Positions 6,544 to 15,255 are shown, numbered from the stretch's first letter. The stretch: DNA of 24,873 nt from RGIG9379 sp031553005 (GCA_031553005.1 JAVBMA010000063.1:1-24873); one strand, 5' to 3'. Numbers and translations are program-made. Notes: generated by a model from the sequence alone, not told the origin.

Positions 6544-8211
6544 ATGGACTTTATCACTCATTTATTTACCGGAACAGGAGTAGATTCTATATTGGTCTAT
6601 CTCTGTTTAACAGCTTTTATTGGGGTAGCCGTAGGTAAATTAGAATTAAAAGGAATAAAACTGGGTATTGCCGGAGTTTTATTCGTAGGGCTTGCGCTTG
6701 CTCATTTTAAGTCGCAAGGCGGATCGGATCCTTTAAATGCGGAAACATTGCATTTTATTAAGGAGTTCGGCTTGATTCTATTTATTTACGCAATTGGGAT
6801 CGACGTTGGCCCCCGTTTTATAAATTCCTTCCGCAATGACGGGCTCACAATGAATCTGTTGGCTCTCGGCATTGTGCTGTTAGGTTTTTTCATTGCCATA
6901 GGATTGTACTTCTTTACGGATGCCGGAGCAGCCGTTGTTACAGGTATCATGTGCGGTGCCGTCACAAATACTCCCGGACTCGGAGCTGCCCAACAGGCGC
7001 TAAGCGGAAATAAAGATGCGATAGAACAAGCTGGCATGGCTTATGCCGTTGCTTATCCGTTCGGAGTATTGGGTATTATTTTGACAATGATCCTCGTACG
7101 GCAAATTTTCCGGATTAAAATAAAATCGGAAGAAGACAATTATAACGATCAGTTAGGAAATAGTTCCAAACAGAAGTTGGAAAGTGTGGAAATCATTATC
7201 ACAAACCCAAACTTATTTGAAAAAACGATTTCCGAAATAAAAGAACTTTTTGACAAAGAACTGGCTATCTCCCGCATCCAAAGAGGGGATTCCTTCCTCC
7301 TGCCGGGAGAAGACGAGATATTACAAAAGGGAGATATCATTTACGGAGTCTCTTCGATACGATATGTCAAAGACCTCCAGATAAAAATCGGCAAAGTCGA
7401 GATTGGCAGCAAGAAAGATGTTTCCGGTTCGTTGGCTATGTTTAACGTATTGGTAACCAACCGGAAAATTGCCGGAAAAACAATCGAACAAGTCGGTATT
7501 TACAGACGCTATGAAGCTAACATTACCCGTATATTCAGGGCAGGGATGGAGATCCTTCCGACAAAAAACACTACGTTGGAATTGGGAGACACTGTCCGGA
7601 TTGTAGGAAAAAGAGCTTTGCTTCCCGATATCCAGAAAGAGATCGGGAACTCTGTAAAAGAGTTGGCAATACCTAACAGCATTCCTATTTTCCTGGGAAT
7701 ATTCCTTGGTGTTGTTTTGGGTAGTATCCCGATCTTTATTCCGGGACTTCCGGCTCCGGCAAAACTTGGATTAGCCGGCGGGCCACTGATTGTCGCGCTT
7801 ATATTGGGACATAAGGGACGCATCGGAAAACTTGACTTCTACATGACTCCGGGAGCAAATACCATGTTGCGCGAACTGGGTATTATACTCTTCCTTGCCT
7901 GTGTAGGGTTATCTTCGGGAACTAACTTTGTCCGAACTATTTCAGGAGGCGGATATATTTGGATGGCTTATGGAGCTGCCATCACTTTCATTCCGATTAT
8001 GGTGGTTTCTATTATTGCCCGCCTGATGAAATTCAACTATTTGAAAATATGCGGAATCGTTTCGGGTTCCATGACCGACCCTCCGGCATTGGAATATGCA
8101 AATTCCCTTGCACCGACTCAGGCTCAAGGAACTGCTTATGCTACAGTATATCCGTTGACCATGTTCATGCGCATTCTTTTAGCACAGGTATTGATTCTGG
8201 CAACGCTTTAA
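6544..8211 (+). CDS. AspT/YidE-family transporter (aspartate-alanine antiporter-like) with RCK_C domains
   Basis: A 555-residue inner-membrane transporter of the AAEx family. Two homologous membrane halves (about 15-185 and 375-555) flank a cytoplasmic insert with two TrkA_C/RCK_C-like domains (about 212-280 and 295-370), which commonly bind regulatory ligands. The duplicated signature is visible: GAVTNTPGLGAAQQAL followed by AYAVAYPFGVLGIIL in the first half, and GSMTDPPALEYANSL followed by AYATVYPLTMFMRIL in the second. Length is normal. Known members exchange aspartate/alanine or succinate, but many E. coli homologues (YbjL, YidE) have no assigned substrate, so I do not name one. It appears monocistronic, with its own -7 box and structured leader and a long inverted repeat after the stop. 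Confidence 0.9.
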   Translation: MDFITHLFTGTGVDSILVYLCLTAFIGVAVGKLELKGIKLGIAGVLFVGLALAHFKSQGGSDPLNAETLHFIKEFGLILFIYAIGIDVGPRFINSFRNDGLTMNLLALGIVLLGFFIAIGLYFFTDAGAAVVTGIMCGAVTNTPGLGAAQQALSGNKDAIEQAGMAYAVAYPFGVLGIILTMILVRQIFRIKIKSEEDNYNDQLGNSSKQKLESVEIIITNPNLFEKTISEIKELFDKELAISRIQRGDSFLLPGEDEILQKGDIIYGVSSIRYVKDLQIKIGKVEIGSKKDVSGSLAMFNVLVTNRKIAGKTIEQVGIYRRYEANITRIFRAGMEILPTKNTTLELGDTVRIVGKRALLPDIQKEIGNSVKELAIPNSIPIFLGIFLGVVLGSIPIFIPGLPAPAKLGLAGGPLIVALILGHKGRIGKLDFYMTPGANTMLRELGIILFLACVGLSSGTNFVRTISGGGYIWMAYGAAITFIPIMVVSIIARLMKFNYLKICGIVSGSMTDPPALEYANSLAPTQAQGTAYATVYPLTMFMRILLAQVLILATL

Positions 8212-8224
8212 ACCAAATATTGAA

Positions 8225-8391
8225 AAAGAGATTGTCTAAAAGATTTTTTTGAACGCAGATGACGCGGATAACACGGATTTATACAGATCTTATATTTTTG
8301 ATAATTAGATATATTTAAGAACACACTCATCTATTATCTGCGAAAATCTGTGTTATCCGCGTCATCCGCGTTCTTTTTAGATAGTCTCTTT
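8225..8391. repeat. Long inverted repeat with ACGCGGATA-type 9-nt words
   Basis: The left arm (8225-8288) and right arm (8336-8391) are imperfectly complementary over about 55 bp; both contain GACGCGGATAACAC, and outer parts AGAGATTGTCTAAAAG and AGAGACTATCTAAAAAG correspond. The core is a run of related 9-10-nt words (ACGCAGATG, ACGCGGATA, ACACGGATT). It starts 14 bp past the transporter stop and ends 37 bp before tcdA, so it probably ends the transporter message. Confidence 0.85.
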
Positions 8392-8427
8392 ACTTTTTTT
8401 ACTACTTGTCTATTAACTTATAAAATC

Positions 8428-9132
8428 ATGTGGAAATCAAGAACACAACTCTTGCTTGGTGAAGAAACGATAAACCGGATGGCGACACAGCATGTTTTGA
8501 TTGTCGGAGTCGGAGGAGTGGGCGCTTATGCAGCAGAGATGCTTTGCAGGGCGGGAATAGGCAAAATGACCATTGTGGATGGAGACACCGTAAATACCAC
8601 TAACCTGAATCGCCAACTGGTAGCGCTGAACTCTACTCTCGGAATGCCTAAAACGGAAGTCTTGAGTAAAAGGCTATTAGACATTAATCCGGAATTGCAA
8701 CTTACCGTTATCAATGAATTTATAAAAGATGAACGGATACCGGAAATTCTGGATGCTGCTCCCTATGATTTTGTCATTGATGCAATCGACACACTGAGCC
8801 CAAAGGTTTTCTTAATTCAAAACGCGCTTGAAAGAGGTTTGAGAATAATTTCTTCCATGGGAGCCGGAGCTAAAACGGATCCTACACAAATAAAAATCAC
8901 CGATGTTTCAAAATCATACAATTGTACATTAGCAAAGGCTGTACGCAAACGACTGAATAAAATGGGAATCCGGAAAGGTTTTCCGGTAGTTTTCAGTTCC
9001 GAGTTTGCCGACGAAAATGCTGTTATTTTATGTGATAATGAACAGAATAAAGTGTCAACCGTAGGCACAATATCTTATATGCCCGCTACATTCGGGAATT
9101 TCATTGCTTCGTATGTGATACGGGAGATTTGA
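8428..9132 (+). CDS. tcdA: tRNA threonylcarbamoyladenosine dehydratase TcdA (CsdL/YgdL), ThiF/E1-like
   Basis: A 234-residue E1-like enzyme that uses ATP to convert t6A37 of ANN-decoding tRNAs to the cyclic form ct6A. The Rossmann ATP-binding loop GVGGVGAYAAEML (27-39), the acidic strand end IVDGDTV (49-55), and the NLNRQ motif with its essential Arg (59-63) are clear, as is VIDAIDTLSPK. The long C-terminal part SYNCTLAKAVRKRLNKMGI and VFSSE is typical of TcdA rather than ThiF/MoeB, and no ThiF-type zinc cysteine pairs are seen. The frame is open upstream to 8350, but that part lies in the palindrome and has no family similarity, so the ATG at 8428 is the better start. Confidence 0.9.
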   Translation: MWKSRTQLLLGEETINRMATQHVLIVGVGGVGAYAAEMLCRAGIGKMTIVDGDTVNTTNLNRQLVALNSTLGMPKTEVLSKRLLDINPELQLTVINEFIKDERIPEILDAAPYDFVIDAIDTLSPKVFLIQNALERGLRIISSMGAGAKTDPTQIKITDVSKSYNCTLAKAVRKRLNKMGIRKGFPVVFSSEFADENAVILCDNEQNKVSTVGTISYMPATFGNFIASYVIREI

Positions 9133-9321
9133 ATTCAATATAAGATTTTGCATAAAATTTGATTCTCAAATAAATCAAGAAATTATTTAAAATTCTTATT
9201 ACAAAGGAATTAGACATTCTTAAAAAATAAACAAAAAAGACATAGTTGCAGATTCTTCATTATAGATCATCAAACAACAAACGCTTCTTAACTTTCAATT
9301 GTCAATTTATTCAAAAAAATT
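9133..9321. other. Non-coding spacer after tcdA
   Basis: AT-rich sequence downstream of tcdA up to the terminator hairpin. I see no ORF, RNA gene or repeat that I can support. Confidence 0.5.
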
Positions 9322-9363
9322 TATCCCTTTTAAATAGCTGTTATAAGTTATTTAAAAGGGATA
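9322..9363. terminator. Bidirectional terminator-like hairpin between convergent genes
   Basis: TATCCCTTTTAAATA (9322-9336) and TATTTAAAAGGGATA (9349-9363) are perfect 15-bp arms with a 12-nt loop. It sits between tcdA (plus) and the outer-membrane protein gene (minus), and T-rich or A-rich flanks on both sides allow use in either direction. Confidence 0.65.
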
Positions 9364-9370
9364 TTTAGTG

Positions 9371-9478
9371 TAAGTAAAAACCTGTTTTGTCTGAAAAACA
9401 TCACACAGGGATGTTATAAGTTATTGAATAGATGGAAATCAAAAATTAATTTTATGTTTTTAAAACAGGTCTTACTTA
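9371..9478 (-). repeat. Wide inverted repeat directly 3' of the outer-membrane protein gene
   Basis: TAAGTAAAAACCTGTTTT (9371-9388) pairs with AAAACAGGTCTTACTTA (9462-9478) with a one-base bulge, enclosing about 73 nt that contain an inner ACATC/GATGT hairpin. It begins 8 bp after the stop codon of the minus-strand gene. On that strand the distal arm is followed by a T-rich stretch, so it may be a complex terminator or a stable 3'-end RNA. Confidence 0.5.
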
Positions 9479-9485
9479 TTTAGTT

Positions 9486-10043
9486 TTAGAATTTATATAC
9501 AGCTCCTAATGATAAAGCTATATAATTGAAAGCGTCTCCGGTCTGGATTTTATATTTTGCTTCCAAATTGGCTCCCCAATTTTCAGAAAACATATATTGC
9601 GCTCCGGCTCCAACATTCAGAGCAAACGAAGTCGCTGTCCCTTCCGTTTCACCCGTTTCGACTGGAGCTACCAAACCTAAACCTGCAATCGGATAAAGAA
9701 AAAAGGCATCTCCAAGTCCAAAAAGATAGTGAGCATTCACGCTTATATCAATCATTCCATAGCTCTCATCGTGAGAGAAAGACATGCCATATTCTTCATA
9801 CTCGTATGTCTCCGATGCAACCATATAACTTGCGACTGCTTCCAATCTGAAATTGTCTACTAAAGTCCATCTGCCTTTAATGCCTCCGCCAAAGAACGTA
9901 CCCGGAGCTAAATCGCCCGAACCTATACCTAATATAAAGTCTGCGCCAATTTCCTTATCTCCGGCTTCGTTTTGGGCAACAACATTCGACGTAAAAAAAG
10001 CCATTAAAATAAATACGGTAAATTTGAAAAAATTCTTTTTCAT
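9486..10043 (-). CDS. Small outer-membrane beta-barrel protein (OmpA/OmpX/opacity-like)
   Basis: A 185-residue protein with a signal peptide (MKKNFFKFTVFILMAFFTSN, then VVAQ with cleavage before about residue 24). The mature part alternates aromatic and polar strands and Gly-rich turns: GADFILGIGSGDLAPGTFFGGGIKGRW, YMVASETYEYEEYG, LFGLGDAFFLYPIAGLGLV, FALNVGAGAQYMFSENWGANLEAKYK. It ends in Phe (LGAVYKF), the usual outer-membrane insertion signal, and fits the PF13505-type eight-stranded barrels. No OmpA peptidoglycan domain is present. It has its own promoter at 10115-10143 and so is probably separate from the helicase gene upstream. The specific role is unknown. Confidence 0.82.
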   Translation of the reverse strand: MKKNFFKFTVFILMAFFTSNVVAQNEAGDKEIGADFILGIGSGDLAPGTFFGGGIKGRWTLVDNFRLEAVASYMVASETYEYEEYGMSFSHDESYGMIDISVNAHYLFGLGDAFFLYPIAGLGLVAPVETGETEGTATSFALNVGAGAQYMFSENWGANLEAKYKIQTGDAFNYIALSLGAVYKF

Positions 10044-10114
10044 AATTAGTCATTTTTTGTGATTAGTTAATTCTTGTAATTTTTGGCTTAAATTAATTAA
10101 TAGATTTCCGATGC

Positions 10115-10143
10115 AAATATAAATATTATTTACTATATACAAT
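10115..10143 (-). promoter_or_regulatory. Bacteroidetes-type promoter for the outer-membrane barrel gene
   Basis: On the minus strand TTG (10143-10141), an 18-bp spacer and TATATTTG (10122-10115), an exact TAnnTTTG match. The predicted leader is about 65 nt. Confidence 0.72.
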
Positions 10144-10361
10144 ATAAAAAGACAGTAAAAAACATCTGTCTTTCACCATAAAATACCGCAAATAAATTAA
10201 TTGAATATCAGCTGCATTTTGTTGATTCTTAATAATTTCTTAGAAAAAAAGGGTTCTGTGAAATTCTATTTAATAAATAGAAAAAAAATAACCACAGATA
10301 AGTATTTCAGGTTTTATATCGTAATAAATTCGGTTTTTTCTACAAAAATTTTTTACTCAGC

Positions 10362-12833
10362 TTAATTTGAAGAAAAAACAGCCTTTACAAATTTGATCTC
10401 CGCCCAAGAATAATCATCTCCTAGAGTCGCTTTAATTTCCGAAAGAGTCGCTTCCGGTTGCTGTTTCAAAATTTTTCTTATTTTCTCTGTTTTTTCAGGA
10501 GTAACTAATTTTTCAAGCGGAATATCCCCGTTTTTCAGATAAGGCAAAAGATGACCTTCTATTGACGTAACAGTCAGTAAACGCTTTTCGGCTATTTGTT
10601 CGATGCTATTACCTTGTTCAAAAAGCAGAAATGTTTGCTCTTTGGTATTGATTTTAGGTTCTTTCTCTTTTTCCGGTTCTACTTCAAGCATAATCATTTG
10701 CTCTTTCACCTCGTATCCGTACTGCCGGATGCTCTGCTGCACCATTTGTAAAAGATCTTCTCCGTAACGTGCCAACGTCATTTTTCCAATCCCCGGTATC
10801 CGGACCAATTGATCCGAATCCTGCGGAAGCAAATTAACAACCCCCATTAATGCTATTTGAGACAGGATCATATATGGCGGCACATTCTGTTCCTGCGATA
10901 AGCGGGTTCGCCAGGAGCGGAGTTGTCCATATAATTCGGGATGAAGAATATCCTTCGGAACAGCGCTTTTAGGTAATGAATCTTTCGGCGTTTTTTCTCT
11001 TTTCTTGCGTTTGGGAGCTTCCTCTTCTTCAATGGAAGCCTTTGACTTCGCATTTAAATACGCAGGCACGGAAAATCCGTTCAGACAAGCTTCAAGTGTT
11101 TTCTGCTTCTGTCTTATTTCCGTTTTTAAAAATGTAAATACATCATTTACTTTTTTCCGGATCTCTTTATTATCTGTTTCAACAATCGTTTTTTCGAGCA
11201 ACTCTGCCAATATCGAACTTGTTTTCTCTGAAAAATAAACAGCGGCTTTTTTTATCCGTTCCTGTAAAAAGGAGTTTTCTTCCGGATTTTCAGCTTCGGA
11301 AAGAAGCCGTTGCAATTGCAAATAAAATTGCTCTGAAACTTGTATTATTTCGTTGCGCAAAACCGCCTCTGTCTCTTTATATTGGGCTACCAATTCGGGA
11401 TAAAGGTTCCAGAAATGTTCGTCCAACAAACGTCGCATAGAAGAAAAGCGGTATTGGATTCCGGTATAAGAAAATTGTTCAAAGAGCATTTCTGCAAAGT
11501 AATTTTCACGTAAATGCCGGAACAATCGATCATCAGGCTCTTTCTCTTCCGCATAACGGATAAAAGAGTCAATATCTCCGCTGCGGATAACGGAATGTGC
11601 TGAGACAGGCGAACTCAATACAAGCCCTTCCAATGTCTTACAACGGCTTAAAGCAACATAAACCTGTCCATGCGCAAAAGACGCATTTGCATCAATTATC
11701 GCTTTATCAAAAGTCAATCCCTGGCTTTTATGCACTGTGATCGCCCATGCTGCCTTGAGCGGATATTGTTCAAAAGCTCCTTCTTCCTCTTCTTTTAACT
11801 CTTTGGTATCCTGATCAATGATATATTTCGTATTGCTCCAATGGTCTTTTTCCACAACGATAGGAAGCCGATCCTCTTTGCCTTGCACTTCTATACGGTT
11901 AGTATCAATATGAGTGATAACTGCTATTTTTCCATTATAATAACGCTTGTCGGGAGAGTGATCATTTTTGACAAACATTACCTGAGTTCCCTTTTTTAAC
12001 TCCAACCTGGCATCGGTCGGGAAAGAGTATTCGGGAAAATTCCCCGTTATCTTAGCTTCATAAATAAAACTTCGGTCATTAATCTTTCCTAATTTATCAT
12101 TATTAATCCGTTGGGCTTGTGCATTATGTGTTGTCAGGATAATATAGCCCTCTTCATTTCCGGGATTAAAATCCGGTTTATATCTTTTATTTAACTCTTG
12201 TAGTAAATTATTGTCGATCCTGTTTTCCCGGATACGGTTCAACATATTTACAAACACATCATCCGACTGGCGGTATACGGTCTTCAGTTCAACACACAAA
12301 TAAGAGGTTTGCTTTAACGCCTGACTATTAAAAAAGAACGGAGATTCGTAATAACAACTTAATAAGCTCCATTCATCCTCTTTCACCACGGGAGCTAATT
12401 GTTGCAAATCGCCAATCATCAGCAGTTGGACCCCCCCGAAGGGAACCTCCTTCTTGCGGAAATGTCGCAATACATAATCAACCGCATCCAGCAAGTCAGC
12501 TCTCACCATACTTATTTCGTCAATAACCAACAGGTCGAGGCTACGGATAATATTGATCTTCTCTTTATTAAACCGAAAAAAATCTTTTGACATCCGGATG
12601 CCGGGAACAAATGGGGCAAAACTCAACTGAAAGAAAGAGTGTATAGTTACTCCTTTCGCATTTATGGCGGCAACTCCTGTAGGAGCTACGACAATCATTC
12701 TTTTAGGAGAATGCTGCCGGAGGGTATGCAAAAAAGTAGTCTTTCCCGTACCGGCTTTTCCTGTTAGAAACAGGTGTGTTCCGGTATACTTTAATAGATT
12801 ATTCGCTAATTCAAGTTGAGGATTCGTTTCCAA
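10362..12833 (-). CDS. Pif1/RecD-type SF1 helicase with C-terminal HRDC and HTH (RecQ-like) domains
   Basis: An 823-residue protein with an SF1 helicase core: Walker A GKAGTGKTT (25-33), Walker B VIDEIS (103-108), GDLQQLAP (141-148), VHKSQG (367-372) and YVALSR (392-397), the last two being UvrD_C_2/Pif1 motifs. A long charged linker follows, then an HRDC-type domain (about 632-705; LIPGIGKM-like RIPGIGKMTLARYGEDLL), then a winged/HTH_40 domain (about 731-820; GNSIEQIAEKRLLTVTSIEGHL) as at the end of RecQ/YpbB-type proteins. It likely unwinds DNA in repair or replication-fork processing. Homologues in Bacteroidetes are often annotated only as HTH-domain proteins. It lies 50 bp downstream of prmA on the same strand, probably one operon. 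Confidence 0.9.
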   Translation of the reverse strand: METNPQLELANNLLKYTGTHLFLTGKAGTGKTTFLHTLRQHSPKRMIVVAPTGVAAINAKGVTIHSFFQLSFAPFVPGIRMSKDFFRFNKEKINIIRSLDLLVIDEISMVRADLLDAVDYVLRHFRKKEVPFGGVQLLMIGDLQQLAPVVKEDEWSLLSCYYESPFFFNSQALKQTSYLCVELKTVYRQSDDVFVNMLNRIRENRIDNNLLQELNKRYKPDFNPGNEEGYIILTTHNAQAQRINNDKLGKINDRSFIYEAKITGNFPEYSFPTDARLELKKGTQVMFVKNDHSPDKRYYNGKIAVITHIDTNRIEVQGKEDRLPIVVEKDHWSNTKYIIDQDTKELKEEEEGAFEQYPLKAAWAITVHKSQGLTFDKAIIDANASFAHGQVYVALSRCKTLEGLVLSSPVSAHSVIRSGDIDSFIRYAEEKEPDDRLFRHLRENYFAEMLFEQFSYTGIQYRFSSMRRLLDEHFWNLYPELVAQYKETEAVLRNEIIQVSEQFYLQLQRLLSEAENPEENSFLQERIKKAAVYFSEKTSSILAELLEKTIVETDNKEIRKKVNDVFTFLKTEIRQKQKTLEACLNGFSVPAYLNAKSKASIEEEEAPKRKKREKTPKDSLPKSAVPKDILHPELYGQLRSWRTRLSQEQNVPPYMILSQIALMGVVNLLPQDSDQLVRIPGIGKMTLARYGEDLLQMVQQSIRQYGYEVKEQMIMLEVEPEKEKEPKINTKEQTFLLFEQGNSIEQIAEKRLLTVTSIEGHLLPYLKNGDIPLEKLVTPEKTEKIRKILKQQPEATLSEIKATLGDDYSWAEIKFVKAVFSSN

Positions 12834-12883
12834 ATGATTTGATTGATTAATTGTTTCTGCTTAATTCCTATGAAAGGGCTGCA

Positions 12884-13723
12884 TTAAGACAAAATATATC
12901 TTACTGCCACCCATCGTTTTTTTTCATTAAAAGAAATTTGCTTCAGTCCGTATTTCGTTGCCTCTTCATCTATCACGGGAATATCTTCTTTATAGAATCC
13001 ACTCATATAGAGTTCCGAGCCGGGTTTCATACACGCAATATATTTATGCATGTCTTCCAACAAAATATTACGGTTTATATTCGCGAGAATCACATCGAAA
13101 GATTTACCTTCAAGCAATTCCGCCCCGCCCCTTTGAACTTCAATCTGGGCTTCATTATTCATCGCAATATTTTCCAGCGAATTGTAGTATGCCCAATCCT
13201 CAATATCAATAGCCAAGACGGGAGCCGCCCCTCTCTTCGCCGCAAGAATAGCCAAGACGGCTGTCCCGCAACCCATATCAAGCAAAGAGCGACCTTCCAA
13301 ATCTGCCGTTAATATAGCTTCTATCATTAAAGAAGTGGTTTCGTGATGTCCTGTCCCAAAAGACATTTTGGGATCTATCACAATATCATATTTTGCATCG
13401 GGAACATTTTTATGAAAAGTGCTGTGGATAACACAATCTCCGCCTATGACTATCGGCTGGAAATAATTTTTTTCCCACTCTTCATTCCAGTTCTGCCCCT
13501 TCACAAATGTTTCGGAATAGGTAATTCCCGGAACAAATGAAAAAGTTGCCAGTTTTTCTTTCAATAATTTTTCATCTTTTTTATCGGCAGGAATATATGC
13601 CTTTAATCCTTGTTCGTCTTCCAAAAAACCTTCAAAACCAATTTCCGCCAATTCGGCAGCCAACAAATCTGCTGCAAATGAATTTTCAATACTTAAAAAA
13701 AAGAGAAATTCTAAATAATCCAT
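12884..13723 (-). CDS. prmA: Ribosomal protein L11 methyltransferase PrmA
   Basis: A 279-residue SAM-dependent methyltransferase that trimethylates ribosomal protein L11. The N-terminal substrate domain (1-60) has LAAELAEIGFEGFLEDEQGL. Next come WNEEWEKNYFQPIVIG, the PrmA-specific FGTGHHETT (122-130), the SAM-binding glycine motif LLDMGCGTAVLAILAAKRGA (147-166), the acidic AIDIED, and the ANINRN motif (214-219) that positions the target amine. Length fits the family (about 280-300). A -7 box at 13754-13761 lies upstream, and the helicase gene follows after 50 bp without a terminator. Confidence 0.95.
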   Translation of the reverse strand: MDYLEFLFFLSIENSFAADLLAAELAEIGFEGFLEDEQGLKAYIPADKKDEKLLKEKLATFSFVPGITYSETFVKGQNWNEEWEKNYFQPIVIGGDCVIHSTFHKNVPDAKYDIVIDPKMSFGTGHHETTSLMIEAILTADLEGRSLLDMGCGTAVLAILAAKRGAAPVLAIDIEDWAYYNSLENIAMNNEAQIEVQRGGAELLEGKSFDVILANINRNILLEDMHKYIACMKPGSELYMSGFYKEDIPVIDEEATKYGLKQISFNEKKRWVAVRYILS

Positions 13724-13753
13724 ATTTTTTATTATCCGATTAAACTATTTTGA

Positions 13754-13761
13754 CAAAAATA
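13754..13761 (-). promoter_or_regulatory. -7 box (TAnnTTTG) for the prmA-helicase unit
   Basis: TATTTTTG on the minus strand, 30 bp upstream of the prmA start codon. No good -33 element was found at the expected distance. Confidence 0.5.
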
Positions 13762-13841
13762 TATCTAATTATACATGAACCCATACTAATATTAACTTTT
13801 ATTCGTTAAAGACAAAACAGAGATGGTCATTTTTTTTTATG

Positions 13842-13849
13842 TATCTTTG
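13842..13849 (+). promoter_or_regulatory. -7 box (TAnnTTTG) for the low-complexity protein gene
   Basis: TATCTTTG matches TAnnTTTG exactly and gives a leader of about 120 nt before the start codon at 13975. The -33 region is weak. Confidence 0.5.
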
Positions 13850-13961
13850 ATTATCACAAATATAAAAACAAAAATTACAACCCGAAGCAGGGTAAGACAA
13901 CTTTAATGTATTATTGGTAATTTAAAAAAGACAATATTGTAAATAATAAAAATAAAAACCA

Positions 13962-13967
13962 GGAGGA
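13962..13967 (+). promoter_or_regulatory. Consensus Shine-Dalgarno AGGAGG (unusual in this lineage)
   Basis: AGGAGG lies seven bases before the ATG at 13975. Most genes in this window have no Shine-Dalgarno sequence, as is usual in Bacteroidetes, so this strong one stands out. Confidence 0.7.
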
Positions 13968-13974
13968 ACCCGAC

Positions 13975-15255
13975 ATGAGAAATAAAACAAAAGCCATGAT
14001 TTTATCTGCTGTTTCCATGTTTTTCTGTTCTTTAGTATCTTTTGCGCAAGTGGATGATATATATTATTCCAAAAAAGATGCAGAAAAAGATGCCGCTAAA
14101 ATAGAAGCACAGAAAAGAGCCAGAGAACAGCAAGTAGTGATTATTAAAAGTAATCAATCAAAAGTTGTTTCGATTTCGGAAGATACTGTTTATATCTATA
14201 ACAGTAACGAAGACGAATATGACTACGATGATCCGCTCATCGTCACCGACGAAAATGATTACATCTACAGCCAACGTCTCAATAAGTATCACGATGCGGA
14301 TATTAATATCTACACGGATACGGACGATTATGCAAATGTGTCATTAAGCGGAAACGGAACTACAAACATTTATGTTAACAACGGATACGGTTATGATTAT
14401 TATAATGATCCGTATTACTGGGGAGGAAACTCTTTTTATTTCGGTTTCGGAACCGGCTATTGGGGAGCTGCCTGGGCATATAACTCTTGGTACAACCCCT
14501 GGTGGTCTTACCGCCCTTACCCGTATTGCTATGGACCGTATTATTGCCGGCCTTACTATTCCCCATATTATTACAGTTATCAATACAGACCTTATTATCA
14601 TAGCAAGCCGTATTATGGTAACTCTCACAGACCTGCACCAAGAGGTCAAGTAGCGACAAGAGGCAATGCCAACCGATCGAATAATGCGGTAGTAAGAAGT
14701 TCTTCTCCTTCAAGAGCCGGAAGTGTGAATCGTAATAGTCAAAGCAATATACGTAGCCAACAAAATCAGGGTAGGAATACAAATAACACGATCCGTAGTT
14801 CAAATTCCCGTACTCAACGCTCCGGCATCAATTCACAAAGAGGTAATAGCAGAAGTGGTTATTCAAGCGGAAGCAATACTACAAGAAGCTATTCCGGATC
14901 CGGAGAATCTTCAAGAGGAAGTAGTAATAATTCTTCCTACTCTTCAGGTTCATCGAGAGGTAGTTCATCCGTTAGTAATAGCAGAAGCGGTTCATCGAGA
15001 GGGAATAGCTCCTCTTCTTACTCGTCGGGAAGTAGTTCCAGCAGAGGATACGGTGGAGGAAGTAGCTCTAGCAGCAGTAGTAGTGGATACGGTGGTGGAG
15101 GAAGTAGCTCCAGTGGTGGAGGAAGCAGTTCTGGCAGCAGTGGAGGATATGGCGGTGGATCTAGTTCCAGCGGTGGTGGACACGGCGGAGGTGGTGGACA
15201 CGGTGGCGGTGGTGGACACGGTGGCGGTGGACACGGCGGCGGAAGCGGAAGATAA
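13975..15255 (+). CDS. Secreted low-complexity protein, Tyr-rich then Ser/Arg/Gly/His-rich
   Basis: 426 residues, function not recognised. It has a signal peptide (about 1-25, ending VSFAQ) and an acidic N-terminal part with YYSKKDAEKDAAKIEAQKRA and a beta-like segment TVYIYNSNEDEYDYDDP. Residues about 135-216 are extremely rich in Tyr/Trp/Pro/Gly (YYWGGNSFYFGFGTGYWGAA). Residues 220-350 are Ser/Arg/Asn/Gln-rich, 350-400 are Gly/Ser blocks, and 400-426 are repeats of GGGGH. Similar Tyr/Trp-rich exported proteins occur in Bacteroidetes without known function. The order of segments suggests a cell-surface or periplasmic structural protein; the His-Gly tail could bind metal. It has a consensus Shine-Dalgarno sequence and probably shares a transcript with the FadL-like barrel 86 bp downstream. 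Confidence 0.8.
   Translation: MRNKTKAMILSAVSMFFCSLVSFAQVDDIYYSKKDAEKDAAKIEAQKRAREQQVVIIKSNQSKVVSISEDTVYIYNSNEDEYDYDDPLIVTDENDYIYSQRLNKYHDADINIYTDTDDYANVSLSGNGTTNIYVNNGYGYDYYNDPYYWGGNSFYFGFGTGYWGAAWAYNSWYNPWWSYRPYPYCYGPYYCRPYYSPYYYSYQYRPYYHSKPYYGNSHRPAPRGQVATRGNANRSNNAVVRSSSPSRAGSVNRNSQSNIRSQQNQGRNTNNTIRSSNSRTQRSGINSQRGNSRSGYSSGSNTTRSYSGSGESSRGSSNNSSYSSGSSRGSSSVSNSRSGSSRGNSSSSYSSGSSSSRGYGGGSSSSSSSSGYGGGGSSSSGGGSSSGSSGGYGGGSSSSGGGHGGGGGHGGGGGHGGGGHGGGSGR

Noticed and set aside
8350..8427. N-terminal extension of tcdA
   Set aside because: The extension is translated palindrome sequence, hydrophobic by chance; homologues begin near the ATG at 8428.
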